Assembly: GCA_025057155.1 (NCBI GenBank)
Contig: JANWYD010000019.1
Location: 1-64,000, forward strand
Direction of reading: 5' to 3'
Origin: Chloroflexaceae bacterium
GTDB taxonomy: Bacteria; Chloroflexota; Chloroflexia; Chloroflexales; Chloroflexaceae
Length of the DNA stretch: 64,000 bases
How positions within the stretch are numbered: position 1 is the first letter of the stretch; the number at the start of each line of letters is the position of its first letter. Below, piece by piece: positions 35,591 to 44,905 of this stretch. The notes beneath the pieces are model-generated. The model searched no databases and was not told where the DNA came from. It saw only the letters and a list, made by a program, of their open reading frames with translations. Made by a program: the position numbers and the translations under genes.

Positions 35591-36304
35591 CTACAGCGCC
35601 AGCACGCGCCGCTGGATCGCCAGCAGTTCGCCTATGCCCTCCGTAGCAAGATCAACCAGGGCATTGAGGAGCTGTCGGGAGACCGGCGTTCCCTCGGCGG
35701 TGCCCTGCACTTCCACAAACTCGCCGCTGTCGGTCATGACTACGTTGCAATCCATGTCGGCGCGGCTATCCTCGGTATAATCTAGATCGAGGAGCAACTC
35801 GCCGTCAACGCTGCCCACGCTCACCGCTGCGACGGCGCGGACCAGCGGCGAGCGCGCTAGAAGCCCATCCGCAACCAGGCGCCTGCAGGCCAGCGCCAGG
35901 GCGACGTAGCCTCCGGTGATCGCTGCGGTACGGGTGCCCCCATCGGCCTGGAGAACATCGCAGTCAACAGTGATCAGCCGTTCGCCGAGTTCCTCCAGCG
36001 CCACGGCGGCGCGCAGGGAGCGCCCGATCAGCCGCTGGATCTCCTGGGTGCGACCGCTGGCGCCGCTGCGCTCGCGCCGGGTGCGGGTCAGGGTGGCGCG
36101 TGGCAGCAGGGCGTATTCCGCGGTCACCCAGCCGCGCCCCTGCCCCTTCAGCCAGGCTGGAATGCTCTCTTCAACGCTCGCGGCGCACAGCACCCTGGTG
36201 TTGCCGCAGCTAATCAGCGCTGATCCCTCGGCGTAGGGCGCGGCGTTGGGGATGATCTCGACCGGACGCAACTGGTTCGGCCGGCGTCCGTCCTGGCGTG
36301 TCAT
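35591..36304 (-). CDS. rph: Ribonuclease PH
   Basis: The 237-residue protein begins [17 protein letters not shown], the family opening. It contains [29 protein letters not shown], the RSLRAAV segment and [15 protein letters not shown], with the phosphate-binding GGTRTA and conserved Asp residues. It trims 3' ends of tRNA precursors with phosphate. ATG 36304 follows AGGAG; upstream in-frame residues are translated repeat. An extended -10 lies 27 bases upstream. It is slightly shorter than the usual 238-260 residues but complete. Confidence 0.96.
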   Translation of the reverse strand: MTRQDGRRPNQLRPVEIIPNAAPYAEGSALISCGNTRVLCAASVEESIPAWLKGQGRGWVTAEYALLPRATLTRTRRERSGASGRTQEIQRLIGRSLRAAVALEELGERLITVDCDVLQADGGTRTAAITGGYVALALACRRLVADGLLARSPLVRAVAAVSVGSVDGELLLDLDYTEDSRADMDCNVVMTDSGEFVEVQGTAEGTPVSRQLLNALVDLATEGIGELLAIQRRVLAL

Positions 36305-36330
36305 GACGTGCTCCTGGCATTTGTGGCTGT

Positions 36331-36339
36331 ATGATAGCA
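36331..36339 (-). promoter_or_regulatory. Extended -10 promoter for rph
   Basis: The minus-strand sequence is TGCTATCAT, placing the start near 36324 with a leader of about 20 bases. Confidence 0.5.
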
Positions 36340-36402
36340 TGGGCTTTTCAGTTTGGACAAGATGTAGAGGTGACGGAAAACCGTCCCTCCAGGCAGGGGC
36401 GC

Positions 36403-36497
36403 GGGGAAACCCGGTTTCCCCGCTCTCTTCCAACCTGCGCCGGGGCGCCCGGCGCTCATCTGTCAGGCAGGGGAAGGGGGGAAACCCGGTTTCTCCC
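36403..36497. repeat. Two REP-like palindrome C copies between divergent genes
   Basis: GGGGAAACCCGGTTTCCCC occurs at 36403-36421, and GGGAAACCCGGTTTCTCC at about 36479-36497. They lie back-to-back in the rph-selB divergent spacer, 25 bases before the selB start. Confidence 0.75.
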
Positions 36498-36523
36498 TAT
36501 TCCTGTTCAGCAATGAGGCGTGT

Positions 36524-38392
36524 ATGTACGTCGTTGGCACCGCCGGTCATGTAGACCACGGGAAGTCAACCCTGGTGAAGGCCCTGACCGGGATCGATCC
36601 GGATCGCTGGGAGGAGGAGCAGCGCCGGGAGATGACGATTGATCTTGGCTTCGCCTGGCTAACACTGCCCTCGGGGCGCGCCGTAAGCCTGATTGATGTG
36701 CCCGGTCACGAGCGGTTCATCAAGAATATGCTGGCAGGCGTCGGCGGCCTCGACGCCGCGTTGCTGGTCGTCGCCGCTGACGAGGCGGTGATGCCCCAGA
36801 CCGTCGAGCATCTGGCCATCCTCGATCTGCTCGCGGTGCGTCACGGGGTGGTCGTGCTGACCAAGGCCGACCTGGTGGATGCCGACTGGCTGGCGCTGGT
36901 CGAGGAGGAGGTGCGCGCCCGGCTCAAGGATACCAGCCTTGAGCCTGCGCCGATCGTCGCCGTCTCGGCGCGCACTGGTCAGGGCCTCGACGTGCTGGTG
37001 GCGACGCTTGACCGGGTGCTCGACGCGACCCCTTCGCGCGCGGCGGCGACCGGCGCGCCGCGCCTGCCGGTGGATCGCTCGTTTACCATCGGCGGTTTTG
37101 GCACGGTGGTGACCGGCACGTTGCTCGATGGGCCGTTGCGCGTTGGCCAGGAGGTGGTGATCCTGCCGGCGGAGCGTTCGGCTCGCGTGCGGGGCTTGCA
37201 GATCCACAAGCAGCGTTGCGAGACGGCGCTACCGGGCGCGCGTTTGGCGGTGAACCTGGCCGGGGTGCACCATCGCGAGGTGGCCCGCGGCGATGTGCTG
37301 GCGTTGCCTGGCGTTCTGCGCCCGAGCACTCTGCTCGATATGCACGTGCGGGTGCTGGGCGACGCCCCGGCGCCGCTTGAGCAGAACACCGCCCTGGATC
37401 TGTTCCTCGGCGCGGCTGAGGTGCGATGTCGCCTGACGCTGCTCGACGCCGAGGCGCTGGCGCCGGGGAGCAGCGGCTGGGTGCAACTACGCCTGGAGCG
37501 CCCTGTAGTAGCGGTGCGCGGCGACCGCGCCGTCCTGCGCGTGGCCTCCCCTGGCCGCACCGTGGCCGGCGGCGTCGTGGTTGATCCGCACCCGCCGCGG
37601 CACCGGCGCTTCCGCCCCGAAGTGATCGCCGGCCTCGAGGTGCGCCTGCGGGGCGATCCGCTGGAGTTGCTGCTCCAGGCCCTGGGGGATGGTCCGCCGC
37701 GCCCCTGGGCCGAGGTGCGCGCCGAGACCGGCCTGCTCGACCGGCGTTCCCTGGCCCCGTTGCTCACGGCGGGGCGGGTGCTCTGGCTCGGTGCGCCGCC
37801 GGAGCAGCCAGACGCGGTAGATGACGGATGGCTGGTTTCGGCCGCAGGCTGGGCGCAACTGGAAGCGCGGCTGCTCCCGGCCCTGCGCGACTATCACCGC
37901 CGTTACCCCCTGCGGCGCGGCATGCCCCGCGAGGAGGCGCGCCAGAAGCTCCGCCTGCCGGCGCGGGCGCTGGGCGCGGTGCTCGACGAAGCCGCGCGGC
38001 GGGGCCTGGCGGCCTGTAATGAGACGCACGTCTGGCTGGCGGGCCACGACCCGCGGCCGTCACCTGAGCAACTGGAAGCGATTGAGGCCGCACTGGCGGC
38101 GATGCGCCGGGCGCCCTACGCTCCGCCCGCGCCCGCGCTTGACGAGGAATTGCTGGCCTGGACCCTCGAACGGGGTCTCATCGTGCGTCTGGCCGCCGAT
38201 GTCTTTTTGCTGCCGGAGACCTATGCCGAGTTGCTGGCCTGGGTGCGCGCCGCTGCCGCCGATGGCGGCGTGAGCGTCGCCATGCTGCGTGATCGCTTCG
38301 GCACTAGTCGCAAGTATGCCGTGGCTTTCCTCGAGCATCTCGACGAGCGCAAAATCACCCGGCGCGAGGGCGAGGGCAGGGTGCTGGTCTGA
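36524..38392 (+). CDS. selB: Selenocysteine-specific translation elongation factor SelB
   Basis: The 622-residue protein has an EF-Tu-like G domain with GHVDHGKST (8-16), the SelB-specific EEEQRREMTIDLGFAWL switch I, DVPGHE (58-63) and TKAD (113-116). Beta-barrel domains follow (SFTIGGFGTVVTGTL), then four winged-helix domains at the C-terminus (about 375-622) that bind the SECIS hairpin. It delivers Sec-tRNA to UGA. The presence of the gene implies a selenoproteome, though selA, selD and tRNA-Sec are not in the window. ATG 36524 has no strong ribosome site. Its upstream neighbour is divergent. Confidence 0.95.
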   Translation: MYVVGTAGHVDHGKSTLVKALTGIDPDRWEEEQRREMTIDLGFAWLTLPSGRAVSLIDVPGHERFIKNMLAGVGGLDAALLVVAADEAVMPQTVEHLAILDLLAVRHGVVVLTKADLVDADWLALVEEEVRARLKDTSLEPAPIVAVSARTGQGLDVLVATLDRVLDATPSRAAATGAPRLPVDRSFTIGGFGTVVTGTLLDGPLRVGQEVVILPAERSARVRGLQIHKQRCETALPGARLAVNLAGVHHREVARGDVLALPGVLRPSTLLDMHVRVLGDAPAPLEQNTALDLFLGAAEVRCRLTLLDAEALAPGSSGWVQLRLERPVVAVRGDRAVLRVASPGRTVAGGVVVDPHPPRHRRFRPEVIAGLEVRLRGDPLELLLQALGDGPPRPWAEVRAETGLLDRRSLAPLLTAGRVLWLGAPPEQPDAVDDGWLVSAAGWAQLEARLLPALRDYHRRYPLRRGMPREEARQKLRLPARALGAVLDEAARRGLAACNETHVWLAGHDPRPSPEQLEAIEAALAAMRRAPYAPPAPALDEELLAWTLERGLIVRLAADVFLLPETYAELLAWVRAAAADGGVSVAMLRDRFGTSRKYAVAFLEHLDERKITRREGEGRVLV

Positions 38393-38402
38393 AGGAGAAC
38401 GG

Positions 38403-38511
38403 ATAGTGTTCTTAGCTGCCGAACATGTTCGCACCGCAGAGGGCGCGGAGGGCTTCAAAAAGTCGACCCTCTACGTTCATCTGCGCGCTCTGCGGTAAAT
38501 CTGAACGCGTA
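38403..38511. repeat. 110-bp palindromic repeat, copy 2
   Basis: This copy is about 80% identical to 2131-2240, with arms ACCGCAGAGGGCGCGGAGGG and CTGCGCGCTCTGCGGT. It starts 11 bases after the selB stop and may act as its terminator. Confidence 0.7.
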
Positions 38512-38606
38512 TGGTTTCCCCGTTCTCCTGCGTCCGGGCGGGCGTTGCTCGGGCTGGTTGGCGGGAATGGGGAAACCAGGTTTCCCCATCCCCCTGCCAC
38601 GGAGTG

Positions 38607-38615
38607 TGGTACACT
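38607..38615 (+). promoter_or_regulatory. Extended -10 promoter for galK
   Basis: TGGTACACT lies 47 bases before the galK start. It overlaps no gene and follows a palindrome C copy at 38569-38587. Confidence 0.45.
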
Positions 38616-38661
38616 AAGCCTGTTTTCTCGCATCCTACCCGCTGCGCCAGTGGAGCCTGGT

Positions 38662-39825
38662 ATGCTCGATGTTCGCCAGTTGTACAATGCCTTCGCCACG
38701 CACTTTGGCGACCCCCCGGCACTGCTCGTGCGGGCGCCGGGGCGTGTAAATCTGATTGGCGAGCACACCGATTACAACGAGGGCTTCGTGCTGCCCATCG
38801 CCATTGATCGTGCCACCTTCGTCGCGGCGCGAGCGCGCACGGATCGCGTCATCCGCGTCTACAGCGCGCAGTTCGACGCAGAGGATCAGTTCTCTCTCGA
38901 CCAGGTCGAGCGGAACCCTGATCAGCCCTGGAGCAACTATGTGCGCGGGGTGGTGAAAGGTATGCTGGCCTGCGCTCCTTCCCTGAGCGGAGCCGACCTG
39001 TCAATTGACAGCCAGGTGCCCCTCGGCGCCGGTCTCTCGTCGTCGGCGGCGCTGGAGGTGGCGGTCGCCTATGCGCTGCAATTGCTCAATGCTCTTGATC
39101 TGTCAGCTATGGAGCTGGCCTTGCTGGCGCAGGAGGCGGAGCGGAGTTTCGTCGGGATGCAGTGCGGGATTATGGACCAGTTCATGGCCGCCCTGGGAAG
39201 CGCCGGGCACGCCCTGCTCCTCGATTGCCGCGACCTGAGCTACCGGCCCATCCCTATCCCGCCGCAGGCGCGGGTGGTGGTGTGCGACAGCGGCGTGCGT
39301 CACACGCTGATGGGTTCGGAGTATAATGAACGCCGCGCTGCCTGCGAACAGGCGGTGCAACTGCTGCGTGCGCGCCTGCCGCAGATCTCCGCCCTGCGCG
39401 ACGTCGCGCCCGCGCAACTCGAAGCCAATGCCGATCTCTTGCCTCAGCCAATCATCCGGCGCGCCCGGCACGTGGTGAGCGAGATCGAGCGCACCCTGGC
39501 GGCCGCCGCAGCCCTGGAGCGGGGCGATCTTGGCCGCTTTGGGGCGCTGATGGACGCTTCGCACGCCAGCCTGCGCGATGATTACGAGGTAAGCACTCCT
39601 GAGCTTGATGCGCTGGTGGAGCTCGCCCGGCGCCTGCCCGGCTGCTACGGCTCGCGCCTCACCGGCGGCGGCTTCGGCGGCAGCACGGTGAGCCTGGTGG
39701 AGGAAGCGGCCGTCGAGGGCTTTGCCGCTGAACTGGTCGCCGGCTACCGCGCGCGTCTGGGCCGCGAGGCCCACGTGCTGGTCTGCACCCCCTCCGAAGG
39801 CGTGAGCCAGGTGGCCGTATTTTGA
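38662..39825 (+). CDS. galK: Galactokinase
   Basis: The 387-residue GHMP kinase has the galactokinase signature [13 protein letters not shown] (27-39), the ATP-binding [13 protein letters not shown] motif, the catalytic-Asp region [10 protein letters not shown] and the C-terminal [12 protein letters not shown] motif. It phosphorylates galactose at C1 in the Leloir pathway. No galT or galE is next to it. ATG 38662 has TGGAG upstream; the long upstream frame is translated repeat sequence and the promoter lies within it. The enzyme is complete. Confidence 0.96.
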   Translation: MLDVRQLYNAFATHFGDPPALLVRAPGRVNLIGEHTDYNEGFVLPIAIDRATFVAARARTDRVIRVYSAQFDAEDQFSLDQVERNPDQPWSNYVRGVVKGMLACAPSLSGADLSIDSQVPLGAGLSSSAALEVAVAYALQLLNALDLSAMELALLAQEAERSFVGMQCGIMDQFMAALGSAGHALLLDCRDLSYRPIPIPPQARVVVCDSGVRHTLMGSEYNERRAACEQAVQLLRARLPQISALRDVAPAQLEANADLLPQPIIRRARHVVSEIERTLAAAAALERGDLGRFGALMDASHASLRDDYEVSTPELDALVELARRLPGCYGSRLTGGGFGGSTVSLVEEAAVEGFAAELVAGYRARLGREAHVLVCTPSEGVSQVAVF

Positions 39826-39937
39826 TGTGGGGCGGCGCAACCGTGCGGGGAGGGTCCGGAAGGGCAATGCTCCCTACGAGAAGACCTTTTCTCATTCGAT
39901 GTGAAGCAGCCGACAGACAGGTGGAAACGAGGCGTGA

Positions 39938-40885
39938 ATGAGCGAACATGCGCTTCGACGGCAACTCGACCTGGGCGGGCCGCTGTCACCGGTGCTGATC
40001 CCGCTGGTCCTGGGGCTGCGGCGCAAGATGCTGCTGCGAGCCGGCGCGGTGAGCGTTGAGCGCCGCCTCGCGGGCGTCAGGACGCACTGGTACCACGTTC
40101 CAGGACGACGGAACAGCGATCCGGATTTGCCGATAGTGCTCGTCCACGGCATCGCCGACAGCGCGCTGACCTGGGCCTTCACCATGCGGGGCATGGCCCG
40201 CATTGGTCCGGTCTACGCCCTCGACCTGCCGGGATTCGGGCTGAGCGGCTTCCCTCCGGGCCGGCGCTACACCACGATTGCCGAGCACACCCAGGTGCTG
40301 GCCGCGCTGCTGCGCGAGGTGGTTGGCCGGCCCGCCTTGCTGGCGGGCAACTCGATGGGCGGCTGGATCGCCCTGCGTCTCGCCCAGTTGCACCCTGAGC
40401 TGGTACGGGGCCTGGTGTTGCTGGCTCCCGGCGGGGCGCTGCTCAACGGGCGCGCCTCCTGGCAACCCTTTGTTGATGTGGTGACCGCGCCTGATCTGCG
40501 TGCCGTCCGGCGCATCTACCGCCAGATGTACGGGCGTGTGCCGCTGCCGCTCTACTTCAGCCAGCGCGCCTTCCAGTCACTCTTCCTGCGCGACCCGGTG
40601 CAGCAGTTCGTGGCCGCGGCCAGCGAGGATGAGTTTTTCACCGCCGAGGAGCTGCGCCGGATTACCCTGCCGGTCGGTCTCATCTGGGGCGAGCGCGATC
40701 GCTTTTTGCCCGTCGGTTCGTTCGAATTCTTCCGCGACAATCTGCCGGGAGCCGACGTGCTGGTGCTACGGGGCTGCGGCCATCTGCCGCAGTACGAGCG
40801 CCCCCGCGCCGTGGTGCGCTTCGTGCGCCGTTTCGCCCGGCAGCGCCTCGGCGCCCCGGCGGCGGGGGTGGCGTATACGCGCTAG
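39938..40885 (+). CDS. Alpha/beta-fold hydrolase
   Basis: The 315-residue protein has the hydrolase elbow GNSMGG with nucleophile Ser139, an oxyanion strand VLVHGIADSALTW, a DLPGFGLSG loop, a catalytic Asp in WGERDRF and a catalytic His in GCGHLPQYERP. The N-terminal 40 residues (LIPLVLGLRRKMLLRAGAVSVE) form an amphipathic extension that could touch the membrane. The substrate is unknown; related enzymes cleave esters or C-C bonds of lipophilic compounds. GAGG lies 5 bases before ATG 39938. A palindromic spacer separates it from the protease pair. Confidence 0.9.
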   Translation: MSEHALRRQLDLGGPLSPVLIPLVLGLRRKMLLRAGAVSVERRLAGVRTHWYHVPGRRNSDPDLPIVLVHGIADSALTWAFTMRGMARIGPVYALDLPGFGLSGFPPGRRYTTIAEHTQVLAALLREVVGRPALLAGNSMGGWIALRLAQLHPELVRGLVLLAPGGALLNGRASWQPFVDVVTAPDLRAVRRIYRQMYGRVPLPLYFSQRAFQSLFLRDPVQQFVAAASEDEFFTAEELRRITLPVGLIWGERDRFLPVGSFEFFRDNLPGADVLVLRGCGHLPQYERPRAVVRFVRRFARQRLGAPAAGVAYTR

Positions 40886-40994
40886 GTGCGCGTGCGGCTG
40901 CGCTCCTCACCCTTCCCCGACCCCCTCCCTCTCCACCTGCAGTGGAGAGGGAGGAGTTGGGGGAGGATGAGGACTTGAACACTCAGGATCGCCC

Positions 40995-42290
40995 ATGTCC
41001 ACACCCATCCAAGCTCATACCCTCGCCAACGGCCTCCTGGTGCTCACCAGGGAGGTGCACAGCGCCCCCGTCGCCACAAGCTGGATCTGGTACCGCGTAG
41101 GCAGCCGCAACGAGCCCAGCGGCGAGACCGGTATCAGCCACTGGGTCGAGCACATGCTCTTCAAAGGCACCCCCGGCATGCCGCGCGGCGAACTGGACCG
41201 GCTGATCGCCCGCAATGGCGGGGTCTTCAATGGCTTCACCTGGATTGACTACACCGCTTACTACGAGACCCTGCCCGCTGATCGCATCGAGCTGGGGCTG
41301 CGGATCGAGTCCGACCGCATGGTCAATGCGCTCTTCGATCCCGCCGAGGTGGAGAGCGAACGCACCGTGATCATCTCCGAGCTGGAGGGCTACGCCAATT
41401 ACCCCGAGACCTGGCTCGACGAGGCGGTCAAGGCCATGGCCTTTACTGTGCATCCCTACCACCACCCGGTGATCGGCTACAAGAGCGACCTGCTGGCGAT
41501 GACCCGCGATGAGTTGGTTGCCTACTACCACACCTTCTACGCCCCGAACAACGCCGTGCTGGTGCTGGTGGGCGACTTCGACACCGACACGCTCTTGCGG
41601 CAGGTCGAGCAGTATTTCGGCTCCCTGCCCCGCGGTCCCGCGCTGCCTGCGGTGCGTGCGGTGGAGCCGGAGCCGCAGGGCGAGCGCCGGGTGACCATCC
41701 GCAGGCCCGGGCCGGCCCAGTACGTGCAGATCGCCTACCTGGCCCCCGATTGCCGCAACCCGGACTTCGCGCCGCTGGCGGTGCTCGACGCGGTGCTGAG
41801 CGGCGCGCGGCCCCTCAGCTTCATGGGCGGCGGCGCGCAGACCAACCGCAGCGCGCGGATCTACAAGGCGCTGGTGGAAACCGAGCTGGCCGCGGCGGCC
41901 TGGAGTTCCTACGCCCCCACTCGCGATCCGTTTCTCTTTGAGTTGAACGCCACCGTGCGCGAGGGACGCGACGCCGCCGCCGTCGAAGCGGCCCTGCTGG
42001 CCGAAATTGAGAAGATCCAGCGGGACGGGGTCACGCCTGAGGAACTGGCCAGAGTGCTCAAGCAGGTGCGAGCACAGATCGCCTACAACAACGAGAGCGT
42101 CACCGACCAGGCCCTGCAGATTGGCATGTGGGAGATGCTCGACAGCTTCCGGCGCGTCGAGACGTTGCCAGAGGAACTGGCCGCAGTGACCCCTGAGGAT
42201 GTCCGGCGGGTCGCCCGGACCTATCTCACCGAACGACGCCGGGTGGTGGGCCACTTTATTCCAACGGAGGAGCAGGAAGATGGCGACTGA
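40995..42290 (+). CDS. M16 zinc metallopeptidase, catalytic subunit
   Basis: The 431-residue protein has the inverted zinc motif HWVEH (H49, E52, H53) and the downstream zinc ligand Glu129 in ISELEGY, matching active M16B (pitrilysin/processing-peptidase-like) subunits. The C-terminal half has the usual second M16 repeat (ALVETELAAAAWSSYAP). It degrades or processes small unstructured peptides within a clamshell formed with its partner. Its last 11 bases overlap the start of the inactive partner gene, so expression is coupled. Confidence 0.95.
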   Translation: MSTPIQAHTLANGLLVLTREVHSAPVATSWIWYRVGSRNEPSGETGISHWVEHMLFKGTPGMPRGELDRLIARNGGVFNGFTWIDYTAYYETLPADRIELGLRIESDRMVNALFDPAEVESERTVIISELEGYANYPETWLDEAVKAMAFTVHPYHHPVIGYKSDLLAMTRDELVAYYHTFYAPNNAVLVLVGDFDTDTLLRQVEQYFGSLPRGPALPAVRAVEPEPQGERRVTIRRPGPAQYVQIAYLAPDCRNPDFAPLAVLDAVLSGARPLSFMGGGAQTNRSARIYKALVETELAAAAWSSYAPTRDPFLFELNATVREGRDAAAVEAALLAEIEKIQRDGVTPEELARVLKQVRAQIAYNNESVTDQALQIGMWEMLDSFRRVETLPEELAAVTPEDVRRVARTYLTERRRVVGHFIPTEEQEDGD

Positions 42291-43554
42291 AGCGCGCGGC
42301 ATTGCCGGGGCGACGCGCTATGTCGCCTCAAATGGCCTCGTGGCCTTGATCTACCGTAATCCGAGCGCGCCGACGGTGAGCGTGCGCGGCGAGGTGCGGG
42401 TCGGCGCGGTGCACGAGACGGCGGCGCAGAGCGGCCTGGCCGCCTTTACCGGCGCGGCCCTGATCCGCGGGGCCGGCGAGCGCACCTTTCAGCAGATCGT
42501 TACCGAGACCGAGGAGCGCGGTTGCAGCGTGAATGCCGCTGGCGGGCTGCACACCAGCGGCTTTGCCGGCAAGGCCCTGGCGGAGGATCTGCCGCTCATC
42601 CTGACCATTCTCGCCGACATGCTGGCCCGGCCAACCTTTCCGCCCCGCGAAATTGAGAAGTTGCGCGGCCAGGTTCTCACCAGCCTGCGCGAGAGCGACC
42701 AGGAGACCGGCACGCAGGCCTGGCGCGCCGCGCGGGCCTTGCTCTATCCTTCCGAGCATCCCTACAGCCGCCTCACCAGCGGCACGCTCGAGACAGTGCA
42801 GGCCCTGACGCGCGAAGACCTGGTGCGCTTCCACCAGCGCTATCATCCCGCCGCTGCCACCGTGGCGATTGTGGGCGATGTCGAGCCAGAGGCGACTATC
42901 GCCCTTCTGGAGTCCTCTCTGGGCGCCTGGCCGCCCGCGGGTTCGCCGCCAGCCCTGGATCTCCCGCCGGTTCCTCCGCTGGAGGCCGTGCTGCGCCGTG
43001 ACGTGCCCATGAGCGGCAAGATCCAGTCCGACATCGTCTGGGCCGTGCACGGCCTGCGCCGGACTGACCCGGACTACTACGCGGCTATGATGGCCAACAT
43101 GATCCTCGGGCGTCTGGGAATCGGGGGGCGGCTGGGTGAAAAGGTGCGTGAAGAGCAGGGGATGGCCTACTATTGCTACAGCAACCTCGATGCCGACGTG
43201 GGCGCCGGCCCCTGGTCGGCGGTAGCGGGGGTCAATCCGGCCAATGTGGAACGAGCCATCGAGGCGTTGCTGCAAGAAGTGGCCACCTTTGTCGAGCACG
43301 GCCCTGACGCCCAGGAGGTCGCCGACGCGCGCGATTATCTCACCGGCAGCCTGGTGCTGAGCCTGGAAACCAACGATGGCATTGCCGCGGCGTTGCTGGC
43401 GATTGAGCGCTTCGGGCTGGGGCTGGATTTTATTGAACGCTACCCGGCGATTATCGGGGCCATCACCGCCGATCAGATCGTTGACGTAGCCCGGCGCTAC
43501 CTCTCCATCGAACGCTACGTGCTGGCGGTAGCCGGCCCCCCGGCGAGCCTTTGA
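42280..43554 (+). CDS. M16 peptidase-like protein, non-catalytic partner
   Basis: The 424-residue protein is homologous in layout to the preceding gene but has HETAAQSGLAAF where HxxEH should be, so it lacks zinc ligands. It retains the substrate-binding R/Y pair (GRLGIGGRLGEKVREEQGMAYYCYS) and a glycine-rich loop. Such active/inactive pairs form heterodimeric proteases, here the bacterial M16B type. Start ATG 42280 is preceded by GGAGGAG inside the upstream gene. Both partners are probably cytoplasmic; no signal peptide is present. Confidence 0.93.
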   Translation: MATEARGIAGATRYVASNGLVALIYRNPSAPTVSVRGEVRVGAVHETAAQSGLAAFTGAALIRGAGERTFQQIVTETEERGCSVNAAGGLHTSGFAGKALAEDLPLILTILADMLARPTFPPREIEKLRGQVLTSLRESDQETGTQAWRAARALLYPSEHPYSRLTSGTLETVQALTREDLVRFHQRYHPAAATVAIVGDVEPEATIALLESSLGAWPPAGSPPALDLPPVPPLEAVLRRDVPMSGKIQSDIVWAVHGLRRTDPDYYAAMMANMILGRLGIGGRLGEKVREEQGMAYYCYSNLDADVGAGPWSAVAGVNPANVERAIEALLQEVATFVEHGPDAQEVADARDYLTGSLVLSLETNDGIAAALLAIERFGLGLDFIERYPAIIGAITADQIVDVARRYLSIERYVLAVAGPPASL

Positions 43555-43619
43555 TAGAGAAGCCGGGTTTCCCCACGCCCCTGCCCGGGGCGGTGTTATG
43601 ACGAACTGACGAGGTTGCG

Positions 43620-43847
43620 ATGATAGTGAGCGGCACAAAGGATGCAATTCTGAACGTCGTTCAACCCATCAGCATCCACGGAACGATCCTCTACGATCTG
43701 GTCTACACCCACGTTGGCGAGACGCAACCGCGCCAGGCGCGGATCGGGGCCGAGAGCATCTACGCCGACCCGCAGCCAGGCGACGCAGTGCGCGTTACAT
43801 ACCTGATGAATGTGGCAACGGCTGTGGAGCGGCGTGATGGAGGTTGA
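43620..43847 (+). CDS. Conserved-looking 75-residue hypothetical protein
   Basis: The protein opens MIVSGTKDAILNVVQPISIHG and looks like a small beta-rich domain (ILYDLVYTHVGE ... GDAVRVTYLMNVATAVERR). GAGG precedes ATG 43620. It lies 65 bases after the protease pair on the same strand and may belong to that transcript. No family is recognised; the amphipathic strand pattern argues against a random frame. Confidence 0.6.
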   Translation: MIVSGTKDAILNVVQPISIHGTILYDLVYTHVGETQPRQARIGAESIYADPQPGDAVRVTYLMNVATAVERRDGG

Positions 43848-44022
43848 AGCCGCTGCAGGCGCACTGGCCCCCGATCCGATCAGGACGCCAGATACGGCAA
43901 TCCAAAATCTCAAATCCGAAATGATTATGATAGCGTTTCTCGGAAAGGTTGACCCTCAACCCTGGTAGCCCAAGCCTGGCAAGCCGCACGGCGCAGTGTC
44001 TTCAGCGGATCAAGCATTCCGG

Positions 44023-44733
44023 TCAGTGCTCTAATCCCCGTAGCGCGCCTGCGCCATATGACCCAAGCCAGTATCCCTGCTCCAGATCCCCGCAGAGCAC
44101 GAAGGGCGCGCCTGGATCAGGCTCGACCAGCGTGCGCAGATATGTTACCGTGTCCGCGAGGCGTGTCAGCGCGTCCTGGTCGCCCGATCCCCACAGACGT
44201 TGGGCCAGCGCCGGAGCGGGGTACGGATGGCCCGGACGGGTTGCCAGCAAACTTAAGAGGGTAAATGCGTCGGGCTGCAGGTCAACCGGCTTTCCGGCAC
44301 GGATTGCCCAGCGCCTTTGCGGGTCAATGTTGAGCAGTCCGATGACAAGCGCGCTGGATTGCTCGTTGCGGCGCCGGAGCTGGGCGCGAATGCGTGCCAG
44401 CAGTTCTTCGGTGCGGAAGGGACGCTGCACATAATCATCGGCGCCCAGTTCCAGCGCGCTGACTACCAGCCGATCATTGCGAGCCGGACCAATAACGATT
44501 ATTGTTGCCGAACATGCCGCGCGAATGGTCGGAATATGGATCGCCTCATCAGCCGAGGGCAAGTCAAGCAGGACGAGGTCGGTCTGGCTGCGCAGCATTT
44601 CCAGGGTTTGCTGCAAGCCAACCGCCAGACTTGCTCGATAGCCTTCTTGCATCAGACGCGGCATAAGATAGTCATGAGTTCTATCGCCAAGACCGGAGAT
44701 GAGAATGCTGGCAGAAGGGGCCATAAACGACAT
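44023..44733 (-). CDS. Response regulator transcription factor with divergent receiver
   Basis: The 236-residue protein has an N-terminal receiver-like fold (ASILISGLGDRTHDYLMPRLMQ) with phosphoacceptor-like Asp in LVLLDLPS and a Lys replaced near GADDYVQRPF (R instead of K). An OmpR/PhoB-type winged helix follows (PDAFTLLSLLATRPGHPYPAPALAQRLWG ... DTVTYLRTLVEPDPGAPF). The first acidic pair of the receiver is missing, so it may be phosphorylation-independent. No kinase is adjacent. ATG 44733 is preferred; ATG 44724 is possible, and neither has a clear ribosome site. Confidence 0.8.
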   Translation of the reverse strand: MSFMAPSASILISGLGDRTHDYLMPRLMQEGYRASLAVGLQQTLEMLRSQTDLVLLDLPSADEAIHIPTIRAACSATIIVIGPARNDRLVVSALELGADDYVQRPFRTEELLARIRAQLRRRNEQSSALVIGLLNIDPQRRWAIRAGKPVDLQPDAFTLLSLLATRPGHPYPAPALAQRLWGSGDQDALTRLADTVTYLRTLVEPDPGAPFVLCGDLEQGYWLGSYGAGALRGLEH

Positions 44734-44905
44734 CTCAACTACCGAGCCACGCTGGCGTCGTGGATGTACTAACTGCTGAGGTCGTGTACCTGCACGGTCT
44801 TGAAGTGGGTTCCGGCAAGGCCGGGTCTTTTCGGAACCCACATTCCTCTAGGTCAAGCAACCAGATCGCTCGTTCCTCCCTGGAGGGTGCGGTTGACTAT
44901 TCTGA

